64,000 bases of DNA from positions 1 through 64,000 of the forward strand of contig DATKXK010000013.1 of assembly GCA_035529075.1 (NCBI GenBank). The letters run 5' to 3'. This stretch comes from Acidobacteriota bacterium. Lineage in GTDB: Bacteria; Zixibacteria; MSB-5A5; GN15; FEB-12. The notes under the pieces are model-generated. The model saw only the letters and a list, made by a program, of their open reading frames with translations. It ran no database searches and was not told the origin of the DNA. A program made the translations under genes and the position numbers. This document shows, one piece after another, positions 53,395 through 62,924 of this stretch (position 1 is the first letter of the stretch; each line of letters starts with the position of its first letter).

Positions 53395-54357
53395 ATGATG
53401 GATTCACGAAACGTCATCAAGCTCGTGACCGGCAACTCCAATACTCCGCTGGCCCGGAGCATCGCCGCCTACGTCGGCACCGAACTGACCGACTGCGCCG
53501 TGACGCGCTTCTCCGACGGTGAGGTGTTCGTGCAGATTAACGAAAATGTCCGCGGGGCCGATTTGTTTATCATTCAGCCCACCAACGCCCCCGCCGAGAA
53601 TCTCCTGGAACTGTTGATGCTGATTGAGGCGGCCCGCCGCGCCTCGGCCATGCGGATCACGGCCGTTATCCCCTACTACGGTTACGCCCGGCAGGATCGC
53701 AAGGACCGCCCCCGCGTGCCCATCACGGCGAAACTCGTGGCCAACCTCATCACCACCGCCGGGGCTGACCGCATTATGACCATGGACCTGCACGCCAGCC
53801 AGATCCAGGGCTTCTTTGACCTGCCTCACGACCACCTGTACTCGGCGCCGCTGTTTAACGAGTATTTCCGGGCCATGAAGATCGGGAATCTGGTCGTCGT
53901 CTCGCCCGACGTCGGTTCCCTCAAGCTCGCCCGCACCACGGCGGAATCGCTCGACGCCGAACTTGCCATCGTCGACAAGCGCCGACCCAAGGCCAACTAC
54001 TCGGAAGTTATGAGCCTGATCGGCGAAGTCGCTGGGAAGAACGTCCTGATCCGTGATGACATGGTCGACACCGGGGGCTCCCTGTGTCAGGCGGCCGAAC
54101 ATCTTAAGGAGCGGGGGGCGCTCAACATTTACGGCGCCTGCACCCACGGCGTGCTCTCGGGACAGGCTGTCGACCGAATCCAGAATTCACCCATAAAAAG
54201 AATGATCATCTCGGACTCCATCGACCAGTCGTCGCGGAAACTGCCGGACAAGTTCAAGGTGCTTTCATGCGCCAGCCTGATCGGCGAAGCCATCAAGAGG
54301 ATTTTCGACGAACAGTCGGTATCATCACTCTTCGAGGAGAAGATGCCGGTCGATTGA
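53395..54357 (+). CDS. prs: Ribose-phosphate pyrophosphokinase
   Basis: 320 aa. ATP/PRPP motifs: YYGYARQDRKDRPRVPITAK, MTMDLHASQIQGFFD and the PRPP loop VLIRDDMVDTGGSLC (read in short parts). It makes PRPP from ribose-5-phosphate and ATP for nucleotide, His and Trp synthesis. ATG 53395 or 53398. 45 bp before the L25 gene. Confidence 0.98.
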   Translation: MMDSRNVIKLVTGNSNTPLARSIAAYVGTELTDCAVTRFSDGEVFVQINENVRGADLFIIQPTNAPAENLLELLMLIEAARRASAMRITAVIPYYGYARQDRKDRPRVPITAKLVANLITTAGADRIMTMDLHASQIQGFFDLPHDHLYSAPLFNEYFRAMKIGNLVVVSPDVGSLKLARTTAESLDAELAIVDKRRPKANYSEVMSLIGEVAGKNVLIRDDMVDTGGSLCQAAEHLKERGALNIYGACTHGVLSGQAVDRIQNSPIKRMIISDSIDQSSRKLPDKFKVLSCASLIGEAIKRIFDEQSVSSLFEEKMPVD

Positions 54358-54402
54358 CCGTAAACGCACAGGCAATGCATTTCAGGAGGATATAACACAG
54401 AC

Positions 54403-55101
54403 ATGAAAGAGATTGTCATGGTCGCCAGAAGGCGTCCCGAGTCCGGTAAGGGCGCCGCTCGCAGGATCCGGCGGGACGGATATATTCCGGCGACCGTCTA
54501 TGGCCCGGAAACTGTACCGTTCGGCGTTGCCGTCGAGGAACGTCAGTTCCGCTCCGCCATGAAGGGAGCTGCCGGCACGTCCATTATCGACCTGGACGTT
54601 GACGGCACCCGGAATAAGGTTGTTCTGCGGGACATTCAAAGAGACCCCATCACCAGCCGTGTAATACACGTCGACTTCCACGCTATATCCATGAACAAGC
54701 CGATCCACGTCGCCGTGCCGATTCATTTGACCGGCACGCCGATCGGCGTGAAAACCGACGGCGGCATCATGCAGGTCACCATGCGTGAACTGGAAATCTC
54801 GTGCCTGCCGTCTGATATCCCCGAGCGTGTCGACATCGACGTTACCGAACTGCATATCGGCGATTCCGTCCACGTCGGCAACCTGTCTATCCCCAACGTC
54901 CGCGTGCTCTCCGATTCACAGCGGACGGTGGCGGTCATAGCGGCGCCGACGGTGGTTAAGGAAGAAGTGAAGGCCGCCGCAGAGGAGGCCGAGGTGGCCG
55001 AAGCGGCTGAGGGCGAAGCGCCCGAAGCTGAGGCTGCAGCCGAGGAAACCGGTAAGGAAGCTAAGGAAGCCGAGGCCGAGGGCGGCAAAAAGAGAAAGTG
55101 A
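54403..55101 (+). CDS. rplY: 50S ribosomal protein L25/general stress protein Ctc
   Basis: 232 aa. Long TL5/Ctc form: N-terminal 5S rRNA-binding domain (EIVMVARRRPESGKGAARRIRRDGYIPATVYG) and C-terminal beta domain (VPIHLTGTPIGVKTDGGIMQV, RVDIDVTELHIGDSVHV), then an Ala/Glu-rich tail ending GGKKRK. Same-strand order ispE-spoVG-tRNA-prs-rplY; AGGAGG precedes the ATG. Confidence 0.97.
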   Translation: MKEIVMVARRRPESGKGAARRIRRDGYIPATVYGPETVPFGVAVEERQFRSAMKGAAGTSIIDLDVDGTRNKVVLRDIQRDPITSRVIHVDFHAISMNKPIHVAVPIHLTGTPIGVKTDGGIMQVTMRELEISCLPSDIPERVDIDVTELHIGDSVHVGNLSIPNVRVLSDSQRTVAVIAAPTVVKEEVKAAAEEAEVAEAAEGEAPEAEAAAEETGKEAKEAEAEGGKKRK

Positions 55102-55129
55102 CCGGTTTCATCACGCCCTGGATACACAC

Positions 55130-55154
55130 GCCGCCCCTTCCGGGGCGGCTTTTT
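55130..55154 (+). terminator. Rho-independent terminator of rplY
   Basis: GCCGCCCC/GGGGCGGC stem (55130-55137, 55142-55149) with a 4-nt loop and following T-run on the plus strand, 29 nt past the stop. Confidence 0.93.
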
Positions 55155-55192
55155 CTTGCCGGCGGCTGCCGCCGAACGCAAAACCGGGGGGA

Positions 55193-57586
55193 TCACATCA
55201 TGTCGTCGGGGTCTACATCGACAGTGACCTTTACTGTCGAAGGCAGGCCAAAACGTGGCTGCCGCGCCTCCCAGTCACCGAGCATGCGGACAAACCTGAC
55301 CAGTTGTCCCGTCTTGACCAGCAGGTGCCGTCGGTACTGACCGCGCAGACGATACAGAGGGCACGGGGCCGGTCCCAGAAACTGCGCCTTGACGCCGAGT
55401 TCGGAGGTCCGGCGCTCCAGCTCGCCTCTTAAATCATGGCAGCTTGTTTCCACCTTTCGCTCGTCGCTGCCGGACAGCGAGAAATTCACCAGGCGGCAGA
55501 AGGGCGGGAAGACACTGCGCCGGCGGGCTTCGATCTCCCGGCTATAGAACGCACGGTAATCCTGCCGGGCAGCGTCGCTGATCGTTTCCTCATCCGGGTA
55601 GAACGTCTGAATGAGCACTTCGCCGGGTCTGGCCGCACGGCCGGAACGCCCGGCTACCTGCAGGAGCCGGGCAAACGTCTTCTCGGAGGCTCGGAAATCC
55701 GGAAGATCCAGTCCGTGATCGGCGGAAAGGACGCCCACCAGCGAAACACCGGTTAGATCAAGCCCCTTGGTGACCATCTGGGTTCCCAGAAGAAGGTTAT
55801 GCTCACCGGCGGCAAACGCCTCCAGAATACGGTAGGCATTCTTCCTGCCCGATGCCGTGTCCGAATCGAACCTCACCGCCGAGGCCCCCTCGAACACACG
55901 GGGGATACTTTCCTCGACCTTCTGGGTGCCGGTTCCTAGGTACAGGAACCGCGTGCTCGAGCAGGCTTCACAACTGTCATAGCCGAGGCGCACGTGCCCG
56001 CAGTAGTGGCACGACAGCTTGCGCCCGACCTTATGGTAGGTCAGACTCACACAGCAGCGCGGGCACTTGGCCACGTGACCGCAGTCTCCGCACTTCAACT
56101 GCGGCGAATAGCCTCGACGGTTCAGGTAGAGTATCACCTGCTCCCCGTTTTTCAGACGCTGCTCCACGTTCCGTTTCAGCGGCAAGGAAAGAAACGGAAG
56201 GTCACCCCTGACCTGATGCACGCGCATGTCAATTATCTCCACGCCGGGGAGAGTAGCCTTGCCCGGCCGGCCGCTCAGGATCAGCCGCCGGTAGCGACCC
56301 GTTTCAGCGTGATGGTAGGATTCGAGTGACGGCGATGCGGAGCCGAGCAGCACCGGTACGTTGCTTATCTTGGCGCGCATTATCGCGGCGTCGCGGCCGT
56401 GAAATCGAGGCGCCGGATCGTCCTGCTTGTACGAACTGTCATGCTCCTCGTCCACGACAATCAGGCCCAGCTTCTCAAGCGGGGCAAATACCGCCGAGCG
56501 GGGACCGATTACGATCCGGTACTTCCCGTGGCGAATCCCGCGCCAGCTTTCGAGCCGTTCTCGCTCCGTCATGGCGGAATGCAGAACTGTAACGTCGGAA
56601 CCGAAGAAACTTCGCAGGTACGCCAGCGTTAATCCGCTAAGCGATATCTCCGGCGTCAGCACCAGCACCGTCAGCCCCATCTTGAGAACCTGCCTGGCGA
56701 GGTGACAGTACACCAGCGTCTTCCCCGACCCGGTGACGCCGTGCAACAGAAAGGGCTGAAACCCGTTGCCCAGCGCATGAGAGACTGAACTGACGGCGGC
56801 CTGTTGTTCCTCGGTGAGCGTCAGGTTCGCAACGCCGGGCCGCGGCGCGATGAACTGGAGGATGGCATCCGCCGGCTCCGCCCGGACCGGAACCAGCAGG
56901 CCGTGACGGGCAGCCTGACGGATATAGTGGTCGGTCCAGCCTTCGGCTTTGAGTTGCCCAACGCTAAGCGTTCCCTCAAAAGGCTGCAGGGCCAGTTTTC
57001 GCCCCTGGAAGAACTCCACCCATCCCTGTTCACCGGCCGCTCGATACCCTTCGAGCGCCCCCGTCGAAACTCCCCCGCCGGCCCCGGACTCCTCCAGAAC
57101 AATGCCGTCATGAAGCAGCCGTTCCAGGTAATCGCACCCCACGGCTTGAATCGCATGCACCTGCGACGCGGACAGTCTCTCACCGGGCGTGAACCGGGGG
57201 GCGACCGATGGCGGCAGATCAGGAGCCGGGACGGATGCCCAGCGATACCGGATCGTCCGACGCGACTTGAAAACTCCAGGAAGCGCTGCCGAGAGGCAAT
57301 CGGCGGGATTGGCGAAATAGTAGTCGGCCATCCAGAGACAGAGCTTGAAAAGATCGGCCGGAAAGTACGTTTGCGCATCCAGCGCATCCGCCACGGCACG
57401 GGTCTTGAAACCGGCGGGGATGTCCGAATCGCCAAGATGAAAACCGACTCTTCGGACGCGTCCGAAAGGCACCAGGACTCGTTGTCCCGGGAACGGCTCA
57501 CCGAGGGCGGGGGGCCAGTGGTAAGTAAACGTCCGCCTCAGCGGTCCGGTGAGCGCGATCCTGACATATCTCTGCCCGCTGTTCAT
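55193..57586 (-). CDS. priA: Primosomal protein N' (PriA helicase)
   Basis: 797 aa. N-terminal 3'BD/WH part (RIALTGPLRRTFTYHWP, VPFGRVRRVGF), Walker A GVTGSGKT, DEEH box, and the zinc cluster (CGDCGHVAKCPRC, CHYCG, CEACSS). Helicase motifs VLILTPEISL, LLGSASPS, LLGTQMVTKGLDLTGV. PriA restarts stalled replication forks. Convergent with rplY. ATG begins 11 bp after the T-run of the TPR-gene terminator. Confidence 0.96.
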   Translation of the reverse strand: MNSGQRYVRIALTGPLRRTFTYHWPPALGEPFPGQRVLVPFGRVRRVGFHLGDSDIPAGFKTRAVADALDAQTYFPADLFKLCLWMADYYFANPADCLSAALPGVFKSRRTIRYRWASVPAPDLPPSVAPRFTPGERLSASQVHAIQAVGCDYLERLLHDGIVLEESGAGGGVSTGALEGYRAAGEQGWVEFFQGRKLALQPFEGTLSVGQLKAEGWTDHYIRQAARHGLLVPVRAEPADAILQFIAPRPGVANLTLTEEQQAAVSSVSHALGNGFQPFLLHGVTGSGKTLVYCHLARQVLKMGLTVLVLTPEISLSGLTLAYLRSFFGSDVTVLHSAMTERERLESWRGIRHGKYRIVIGPRSAVFAPLEKLGLIVVDEEHDSSYKQDDPAPRFHGRDAAIMRAKISNVPVLLGSASPSLESYHHAETGRYRRLILSGRPGKATLPGVEIIDMRVHQVRGDLPFLSLPLKRNVEQRLKNGEQVILYLNRRGYSPQLKCGDCGHVAKCPRCCVSLTYHKVGRKLSCHYCGHVRLGYDSCEACSSTRFLYLGTGTQKVEESIPRVFEGASAVRFDSDTASGRKNAYRILEAFAAGEHNLLLGTQMVTKGLDLTGVSLVGVLSADHGLDLPDFRASEKTFARLLQVAGRSGRAARPGEVLIQTFYPDEETISDAARQDYRAFYSREIEARRRSVFPPFCRLVNFSLSGSDERKVETSCHDLRGELERRTSELGVKAQFLGPAPCPLYRLRGQYRRHLLVKTGQLVRFVRMLGDWEARQPRFGLPSTVKVTVDVDPDDMM

Positions 57587-57596
57587 GCCGTAATAT

Positions 57597-57622
57597 AAAA
57601 AAAGGCTGACCTGACGTCAGCC
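57597..57622 (-). terminator. Rho-independent terminator of the TPR gene
   Basis: GGCTGAC/GTCAGCC stem with a 5-nt loop at 57604-57622, followed by seven T on the minus strand, 20 nt past the TPR stop and immediately upstream of priA. Confidence 0.88.
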
Positions 57623-57642
57623 TCCTGGATCGGACCGGGCCG

Positions 57643-59022
57643 TCATTGTAACGACCGCAATTTTTGTTCGACCTGCTCCTGCTTTTCCGACTGGCCCAGC
57701 TCGAGATACAGATCCACGAGATGCTCGAGAACCTGCTTATTATCCGGCTCCAGTTCTATGACCTTCTCATACGCCTTGGCCGCATCTGCAAACTGCTGGA
57801 GGCTGATATGACAGTCGCCCAGCGAGGTCCAGTTCTCGACGTTATCGGGTCGGAGTTCGCCGACCCGTGCGAATGCCTCGGCAGCGTCCTCAAACCGTCC
57901 GCGAATATATGACACAATGCCGTATTCCTCGGCCGCATCAGGGTCATCGGGACGCAACTGGAAGACGCGACGCAGATAGACCTGGGAGGAGTCGAAGTGC
58001 TGGTCGCGCCGAGCCTGCCAGCTCTCTGTCAGAGCCTCATCAGCCTGGCTTTTGTAAATGTTGGCCGAATCGGACGCCCGCCGCGCCATCTCATTATGAT
58101 ATCGCCCCAGGCCCGTAAGCGCCGTCGTATTCTCCGCGTCCACCCCGAGTATCCGGTGGTACAGACCGGCGGCCGAATCATACTGCTGGCAGTTGTTATA
58201 GCAGATAGACAGGTTGCTCATGGTAAGCATCATCTGCTCTTCGTTCTCCACGCTGATCGGAGAGGCGTCCGCAAACTCCCGCAAGTACGGAATGGCCTTG
58301 CAGTACTCATTCAACCGCACGTGGTTGTAGCCGATCTGGAGCAGCATCTGGCCGCGCTCCGTTGCTCTTTCGAGCCCTCGGATAAGCCACTCGTTTGACG
58401 TGGGGAAGTCCCCTTTGGCCTCGTAAACGGCCGCCAGCCCCGTGTAAGGCCTGGGATCGGTCGAGTCAATCAGGATAGCCGCCGACATGTTGAACAGACA
58501 GGTATCGATGAGCGCCGCCAGAAGCTCCTGGAAAAACTCCCGCTCCGTAGAGTCCGAAACCGCTTCAAGGTCCTTGGCCGCCTTCTGAATCTGGTTTACC
58601 TGGGTGACTCCGTCATTATACAGGGTGCGCCAGTAGAACTCCAGGGTGGAATCGGTTTTCTCGATGAACTTATCGCAGTCCTTCCGGTATTTCTTATTTA
58701 TTTCCTTATTGGCGCAGCACACGTGAAGAGAATCCGCATACGCTACCATCTTCTCAACGTACACCCGCTTCTGCTCAAGGTCAGACGTTTTCCCGAACAG
58801 GTCGATTATGATCGCACCCATCCAGTTAAGCCCCTCAGAGTGAGGGCCGTAGTAATGAAAGAGCGTATCCAGATACGCCATCGCGTTATCGTACCGCTCT
58901 GCGATTACCTCAATCTTGACTGTCCGAATGTACACGTCGGCCGGCTTCTTGCCGGCCATGGCCACGGAATGGACCAAAACACCCACCAGAACCAGCAGCA
59001 ACAGCTTTCGCAGCCTTTTCAA
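57643..59022 (-). CDS. Secreted TPR-repeat protein
   Basis: 459 aa from TTG 59022, chosen for AGAGGAGG 6 nt upstream and because it starts the signal peptide (LKRLRKLLLLVLVGVLVHSVAMA). Several TPR units follow, clearest at ~300-450 (YDSAAGLYHRILGVDAENTTALTGLGRYHNEMA; FEDAAEAFARVGELRPDNVENWTSLGDCHISL; FADAAKAYEKVIELEPDNKQVLEHLVDLYLEL). A periplasmic protein-interaction scaffold; partner unknown. Promoter 45 bp upstream and its own terminator, so a single-gene unit. Confidence 0.88.
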   Translation of the reverse strand: MKRLRKLLLLVLVGVLVHSVAMAGKKPADVYIRTVKIEVIAERYDNAMAYLDTLFHYYGPHSEGLNWMGAIIIDLFGKTSDLEQKRVYVEKMVAYADSLHVCCANKEINKKYRKDCDKFIEKTDSTLEFYWRTLYNDGVTQVNQIQKAAKDLEAVSDSTEREFFQELLAALIDTCLFNMSAAILIDSTDPRPYTGLAAVYEAKGDFPTSNEWLIRGLERATERGQMLLQIGYNHVRLNEYCKAIPYLREFADASPISVENEEQMMLTMSNLSICYNNCQQYDSAAGLYHRILGVDAENTTALTGLGRYHNEMARRASDSANIYKSQADEALTESWQARRDQHFDSSQVYLRRVFQLRPDDPDAAEEYGIVSYIRGRFEDAAEAFARVGELRPDNVENWTSLGDCHISLQQFADAAKAYEKVIELEPDNKQVLEHLVDLYLELGQSEKQEQVEQKLRSLQ

Positions 59023-59066
59023 GACGAACCTCCTCTTACAAGCTATTCCTGTCACCTCATGTGACG

Positions 59067-59095
59067 AATTTACGGACCACATCGGCAGTTGTCAA
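59067..59095 (-). promoter_or_regulatory. Promoter of the TPR gene
   Basis: Minus strand TTGACA (59095-59090), 17 nt, TAAATT (59072-59067); start near 59060, about 38 nt before the TTG. Confidence 0.7.
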
Positions 59096-59108
59096 CCGCC
59101 CGACCGGT

Positions 59109-60461
59109 CTATCTCGTCGTAAATCTCGCTTTCAACCTCAGGATCGCCGACTGATTGGCCCGCACCGGCATGTCGAATGTGAGCGTGTACGCGTCTTTCT
59201 TCTCGTACGCGAAATTCGATTCCATGACCTCCCAGTACCCGTACAGCCTTTTCTCGATGGTGACGGTGATGTCCTCGTCTTTGTGATTCCTCAGTTCAAT
59301 TTCCCAGGCACGCTCTTCCACGTTGCTCGATATACGCGTCTGTTGCACCATCTTCTCCTCTGCGGCGATGTCAAAGGCATAGCCGACACGAAGGGAGACT
59401 TCCTCGTCTTTGGGCGTATGCTTGATTCGGTCTTCACCCAGGAGAATCAGTGACCCGTCCTCGTCGGCTTTGAACAGGCGCGCGCGCCCGGCGGGAAGCG
59501 GCATGCCCAGGCCGGCCGCCTTCGAGTTCTGGAACTTCACGGCGACTGCGACCTGGGTAGGATTCTGTTCAGGGCGGTACTCGTACACCTTCTGCACGGC
59601 GGCTGTCGCCGGCTCAAACAGGGAGATTTGCTTTATCTCCTTGTCGGCCACGGTCGCCGGCCGGGGCAGCGTATACAGGTGATACTCGAAGAACTCTTTT
59701 TCCGCAAAACCCTCCGCCCCCAGGGCCGCCGACGGAGCTTCGTACGATCTCATCACCTGTCTTTTCGGTGTCACCCGGCTGATTTCCCCCGCGACGAGCT
59801 TAAGCGTAGCATCCTTGTACGTCTTGCCGGAACTGTTATTGATCGATGCCCAGCCGGACAGGTCCAGCCCGCTCTCGTCCGTATCGAGGACTCCGACATA
59901 CTCCGCCGACCAGTTCATACCCGATGTCTGGTACCCGACCCGACAGGGCAGGGGTCCGGAAAGGTCGGAACGGTATAGCCAGAAAAGCGTCGGCCGGGTA
60001 ATCAATCCCTCGGGCAGGACCGGGAAATTGACCTCGGCGATATTCTCCAGCGAAAGCACCTTCACCCGCCCGGACTCATCCTGAAGCGTGACCGCCTTGT
60101 CGCTGAAGGCCAGGAGCTTGCCGGTATACAGCCCGCCTTTCTTGTCGATCAGGTCAATCTGCTGGTCGATGTATCGCTGGTACATCTGCTCCGGACTGAC
60201 AAGGTCAAAGGCGTAATTCTGCTCCAGCAGGGTGACGTCCCTCGGCTGGCCGGTGATGTCAAAAGTGACCGAACTGGCGTCGATCAGTGCCGGAACATCG
60301 CGAAAGGTCAGCCGATTGACACCCTTCTCGAATTGCAGGGTACGGGTTTCACTAACTACGCCCAGGTTGCTGTTGTACACGGTCACCGCGATCTCGTCAG
60401 CGGCGGCCAGACACGGGGCCAGAATCAGCGCGGCAACTGCCAGAAGTCCAATCCGTTTCAT
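59109..60461 (-). CDS. DUF4139-domain secreted protein
   Basis: 450 aa with signal peptide (1-21) and GAGGTGA upstream. DUF4139 signatures: VYNSNLGVVSETRTLQFEKGVNRLTFRDVP, WSAEYVGVLDTDESGLDLSGWASINNSSGKTYKDATLKLVAGE and EIELRNHKDEDITVTIEKRLYGYWEV (read in parts). Function unknown; such proteins are exported beta-rich proteins of many phyla. Intergenic gap of 13 bp before the TPR promoter. Confidence 0.9.
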   Translation of the reverse strand: MKRIGLLAVAALILAPCLAAADEIAVTVYNSNLGVVSETRTLQFEKGVNRLTFRDVPALIDASSVTFDITGQPRDVTLLEQNYAFDLVSPEQMYQRYIDQQIDLIDKKGGLYTGKLLAFSDKAVTLQDESGRVKVLSLENIAEVNFPVLPEGLITRPTLFWLYRSDLSGPLPCRVGYQTSGMNWSAEYVGVLDTDESGLDLSGWASINNSSGKTYKDATLKLVAGEISRVTPKRQVMRSYEAPSAALGAEGFAEKEFFEYHLYTLPRPATVADKEIKQISLFEPATAAVQKVYEYRPEQNPTQVAVAVKFQNSKAAGLGMPLPAGRARLFKADEDGSLILLGEDRIKHTPKDEEVSLRVGYAFDIAAEEKMVQQTRISSNVEERAWEIELRNHKDEDITVTIEKRLYGYWEVMESNFAYEKKDAYTLTFDMPVRANQSAILRLKARFTTR

Positions 60462-60583
60462 AACTTCACCTCACTTGGTTATACACGTTGGGCACCCTCG
60501 CTGCGTGCATTTCACGAATGCAGATATCGCGGGTACTCATACCCAATACAGCAAAAGTGGACCAGCCTTCCAACTAAAGCCAG

Positions 60584-61525
60584 TTAATTTTCCACCGGGG
60601 AGAAACGTTCCAGCGTAAGCTCCAGCCGGGCTTTGACTTCGCCCGCCGACGGCATCAACTCCGGACCGCTGAACGTCCCGTTATCCGGGTCGATACGCTC
60701 GAATATCTGGTGATACAGCGCGTAAATTATCTCCATGCTCAACTGGTAACGAGGCAGCATGCAGGGAATCACGGAGTCAATACGTTTGCGCGCCGACTGC
60801 CGGTAATACTCTGCTATCGACCGGTAACGGCCGATCAGGCCGCGAAACGAGGGGCTTATCTGACCGCCCCGGGCTATCCGGCTGAGATCCTCGACCGTCA
60901 GTGAATAGTGCCCAAGCATATCAAGGGCAAAGTAGTTCAGGTCACGCCTGGCGTCTTTCTGAAAATCCCGGATGATGTGCACCAGGTAGGAGAATACGGC
61001 CAGCGGTCTGGCCGACCACCGGATATCGTAGACCGGACGTTCATAACCGCCCCGGCCCTGCCTGACGCCGCACAGATGGGTAAAGATCGCCGCCGGGGCC
61101 ACGGCCGCACCCTCCGTGTAGCGGAGGAACGTCAGGAAGTTCCTGTAACCGTCATGCTGTATGTCGTAAACCATGGCATTGCGGAGCCGTTTCCAGGGCC
61201 ACAGGGGAATGGCGAAACGGTCGCGGACGTCCAGAAACTCGCGATCGAAGGAATCCCGGGGCCGGCCGCCGCACATCGACTCCAGCCAGTCATCGATCAT
61301 CCGGGCAATGTCCGCAGCCTCCCCAGCGGAGATTTTCGCGCCCGACGTTTTGCGATCATCAACCAGGTCATCGATTGCCCGCATGGATCGGTAGCAGATC
61401 GTGAAAGCCCGGTAGCGGTCGCTATCCCAGAACCGGGCGGCGATATCGAGTATCGGGTTGGTCAGAATCTGGTCGAAATCGACGTCGGCCGCGAAATCGA
61501 GCCGGGTTTTGTCATTGGCTTTCAT
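60584..61525 (-). CDS. Squalene/phytoene synthase family protein
   Basis: 313 aa from ATG 61525. First Asp-rich motif near residue 52 (SMRAIDDLVDD, DxxxD) and second IIRDFQKDARRDLNYFALD. YRSMRAIDD fits the family that condenses prenyl diphosphates head to head. Hopanoid, carotenoid or squalene product cannot be told without HpnC/D/E or CrtI neighbours, and none are present. Divergent from the GT4 gene. ispE in the same window supplies the upstream MEP pathway. Confidence 0.9.
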   Translation of the reverse strand: MKANDKTRLDFAADVDFDQILTNPILDIAARFWDSDRYRAFTICYRSMRAIDDLVDDRKTSGAKISAGEAADIARMIDDWLESMCGGRPRDSFDREFLDVRDRFAIPLWPWKRLRNAMVYDIQHDGYRNFLTFLRYTEGAAVAPAAIFTHLCGVRQGRGGYERPVYDIRWSARPLAVFSYLVHIIRDFQKDARRDLNYFALDMLGHYSLTVEDLSRIARGGQISPSFRGLIGRYRSIAEYYRQSARKRIDSVIPCMLPRYQLSMEIIYALYHQIFERIDPDNGTFSGPELMPSAGEVKARLELTLERFSPVEN

Positions 61526-61611
61526 AGACGACGTGACCGAATATAACACGCGGCGTCGGCCGCCAAAATTTCTATTTCTCCAGGGTATCGTTTTTTTTAC
61601 CATGAAGGGGT

Positions 61612-62826
61612 ATGGCGCAGGGACCGAAGATTCTGATTTTGACCCACAATTTCCCGCGTTTCAGGGGAGATTTCTCCGGGGTCTTTGTAGAGCTCCTGGC
61701 GCGCCGGCTCGTCCAGCACGGCATGGCGCCCGTGGTGCTGGCACCCCACGACGCCGGCGCGGCGCGGCGCGAAGAATCCGAAGGTGTTCTGGTACGCCGC
61801 TTCCCCTACGCCCCGAACGAAGGAAGGGAAACACTGGCTTACCGGGGTAATATGCACGACCAGGTCTGGGGATCAGTCCTCGGACCGTTGCGCTTCCTGC
61901 GATTCCTTCGCGCCTTTCGCAAAGCCGCGACCGAAACCGTCCGCGAGGAACAGGTTGAGTTACTGGCCGGTCACTGGCTGGTTCCGGCCGGCATCGTGAT
62001 GAGCCAGATGCGGCCGCAGTTGAATCTCCCGATGGTGCTTTCATCGCACGGCACTGATATTCGCATGCTCAGCAGGTACCGTCGCCTGGCCTACCCATAC
62101 TTCAGAAACCTGCTGTATTCGCTTGACCGCTGGACCGTCGTGTCGAGCTTTCTCAAAGACGCCGTTCTGGAGATCGATCCGAACCTTGCGGACAGAATCG
62201 ATCTCCTGCCGCTGCCGCACGACGAAAAACTGTTCTACCGAGACGAAGGGATTGAACGGGAGAAAGGGCTGGTGGTGTCGGTGACGCGCTTCACTGAACA
62301 GAAGCGCGTCGGCCACCTCCTGCGCGCGTTTGCGACCGTGCGCGAGAAAACGCCGTCGGCCCGTCTCGAACTGTACGGTTCCGGCCCCCTGCAGACTGAC
62401 CTTGAATCCCTGATCAGAAACCTGCACCTGGACGACTGCACGAAAATCATGCCCCCGGTGCCCCAGGAGAAGCTGCGAGAGGTCTACAACCGGGCCGCGA
62501 TCGTGGTGCTGAATTCGTTTCGGGAAGGATTCGGCCTGACGCTCTCCGAGGCCATGCTGTGCGGCGCACCGGTCATCGGGACACGTTCGGGAGGGATTGT
62601 CGACATCATCAGTCATGAGCAGACGGGCCTGCTGGTCCAGCCGGATGATGTGCAGGAGTTGTCACGGACTATCGAACGCCTGCTCTCCGATGACGGCCTG
62701 CGCCACCGTCTCGCCCGGGCCGGTCAGGGTTACGCGGGTAACACGTATGCCTCGGGCCCGCTGGCCGCCCGCTACGCCGGCATCCTACAGGATGCCCTGC
62801 GGCGCCGACCCGACCGGTCAGGTTGA
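61612..62826 (+). CDS. GT4-family glycosyltransferase
   Basis: 404 aa. GT-B fold: N-terminal ILTHNFPRFRGDFSGVFVELLARRL, C-terminal nucleotide-sugar site LVVSVTRFTEQKRVGHLLRAF and FREGFGLTLSEAMLCGAPVIGTRSGGI with the E-x7-E pair. AAGGGG lies just before the ATG. It transfers a sugar from a nucleotide donor, probably in cell-surface glycan synthesis; acceptor unknown. Divergent start with the squalene/phytoene synthase homologue. Confidence 0.92.
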   Translation: MAQGPKILILTHNFPRFRGDFSGVFVELLARRLVQHGMAPVVLAPHDAGAARREESEGVLVRRFPYAPNEGRETLAYRGNMHDQVWGSVLGPLRFLRFLRAFRKAATETVREEQVELLAGHWLVPAGIVMSQMRPQLNLPMVLSSHGTDIRMLSRYRRLAYPYFRNLLYSLDRWTVVSSFLKDAVLEIDPNLADRIDLLPLPHDEKLFYRDEGIEREKGLVVSVTRFTEQKRVGHLLRAFATVREKTPSARLELYGSGPLQTDLESLIRNLHLDDCTKIMPPVPQEKLREVYNRAAIVVLNSFREGFGLTLSEAMLCGAPVIGTRSGGIVDIISHEQTGLLVQPDDVQELSRTIERLLSDDGLRHRLARAGQGYAGNTYASGPLAARYAGILQDALRRRPDRSG

Positions 62827-62924
62827 TCGCCTTCGGGAACGGCTCCCGGAACTACAAACAGAAAGGTCGCTCCCGGCGGACCGGAGGCGACCCAGTATTG
62901 TCTTCGCTCGAAATCAGCCCCGCG

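Noticed and set aside
53313-53522. 69-codon plus-strand frame between tRNA-Gln and prs
   Set aside because: Overlaps the prs start in another frame and has no domain; the sequence MRNCRDLL... is not conserved in any family I know.
62864-62891. GGTCGC/GCGACC hairpin between the glycosyltransferase and the metallopeptidase
   Set aside because: Convergent location suits a terminator but the stem is interrupted and neither side has a T-run.
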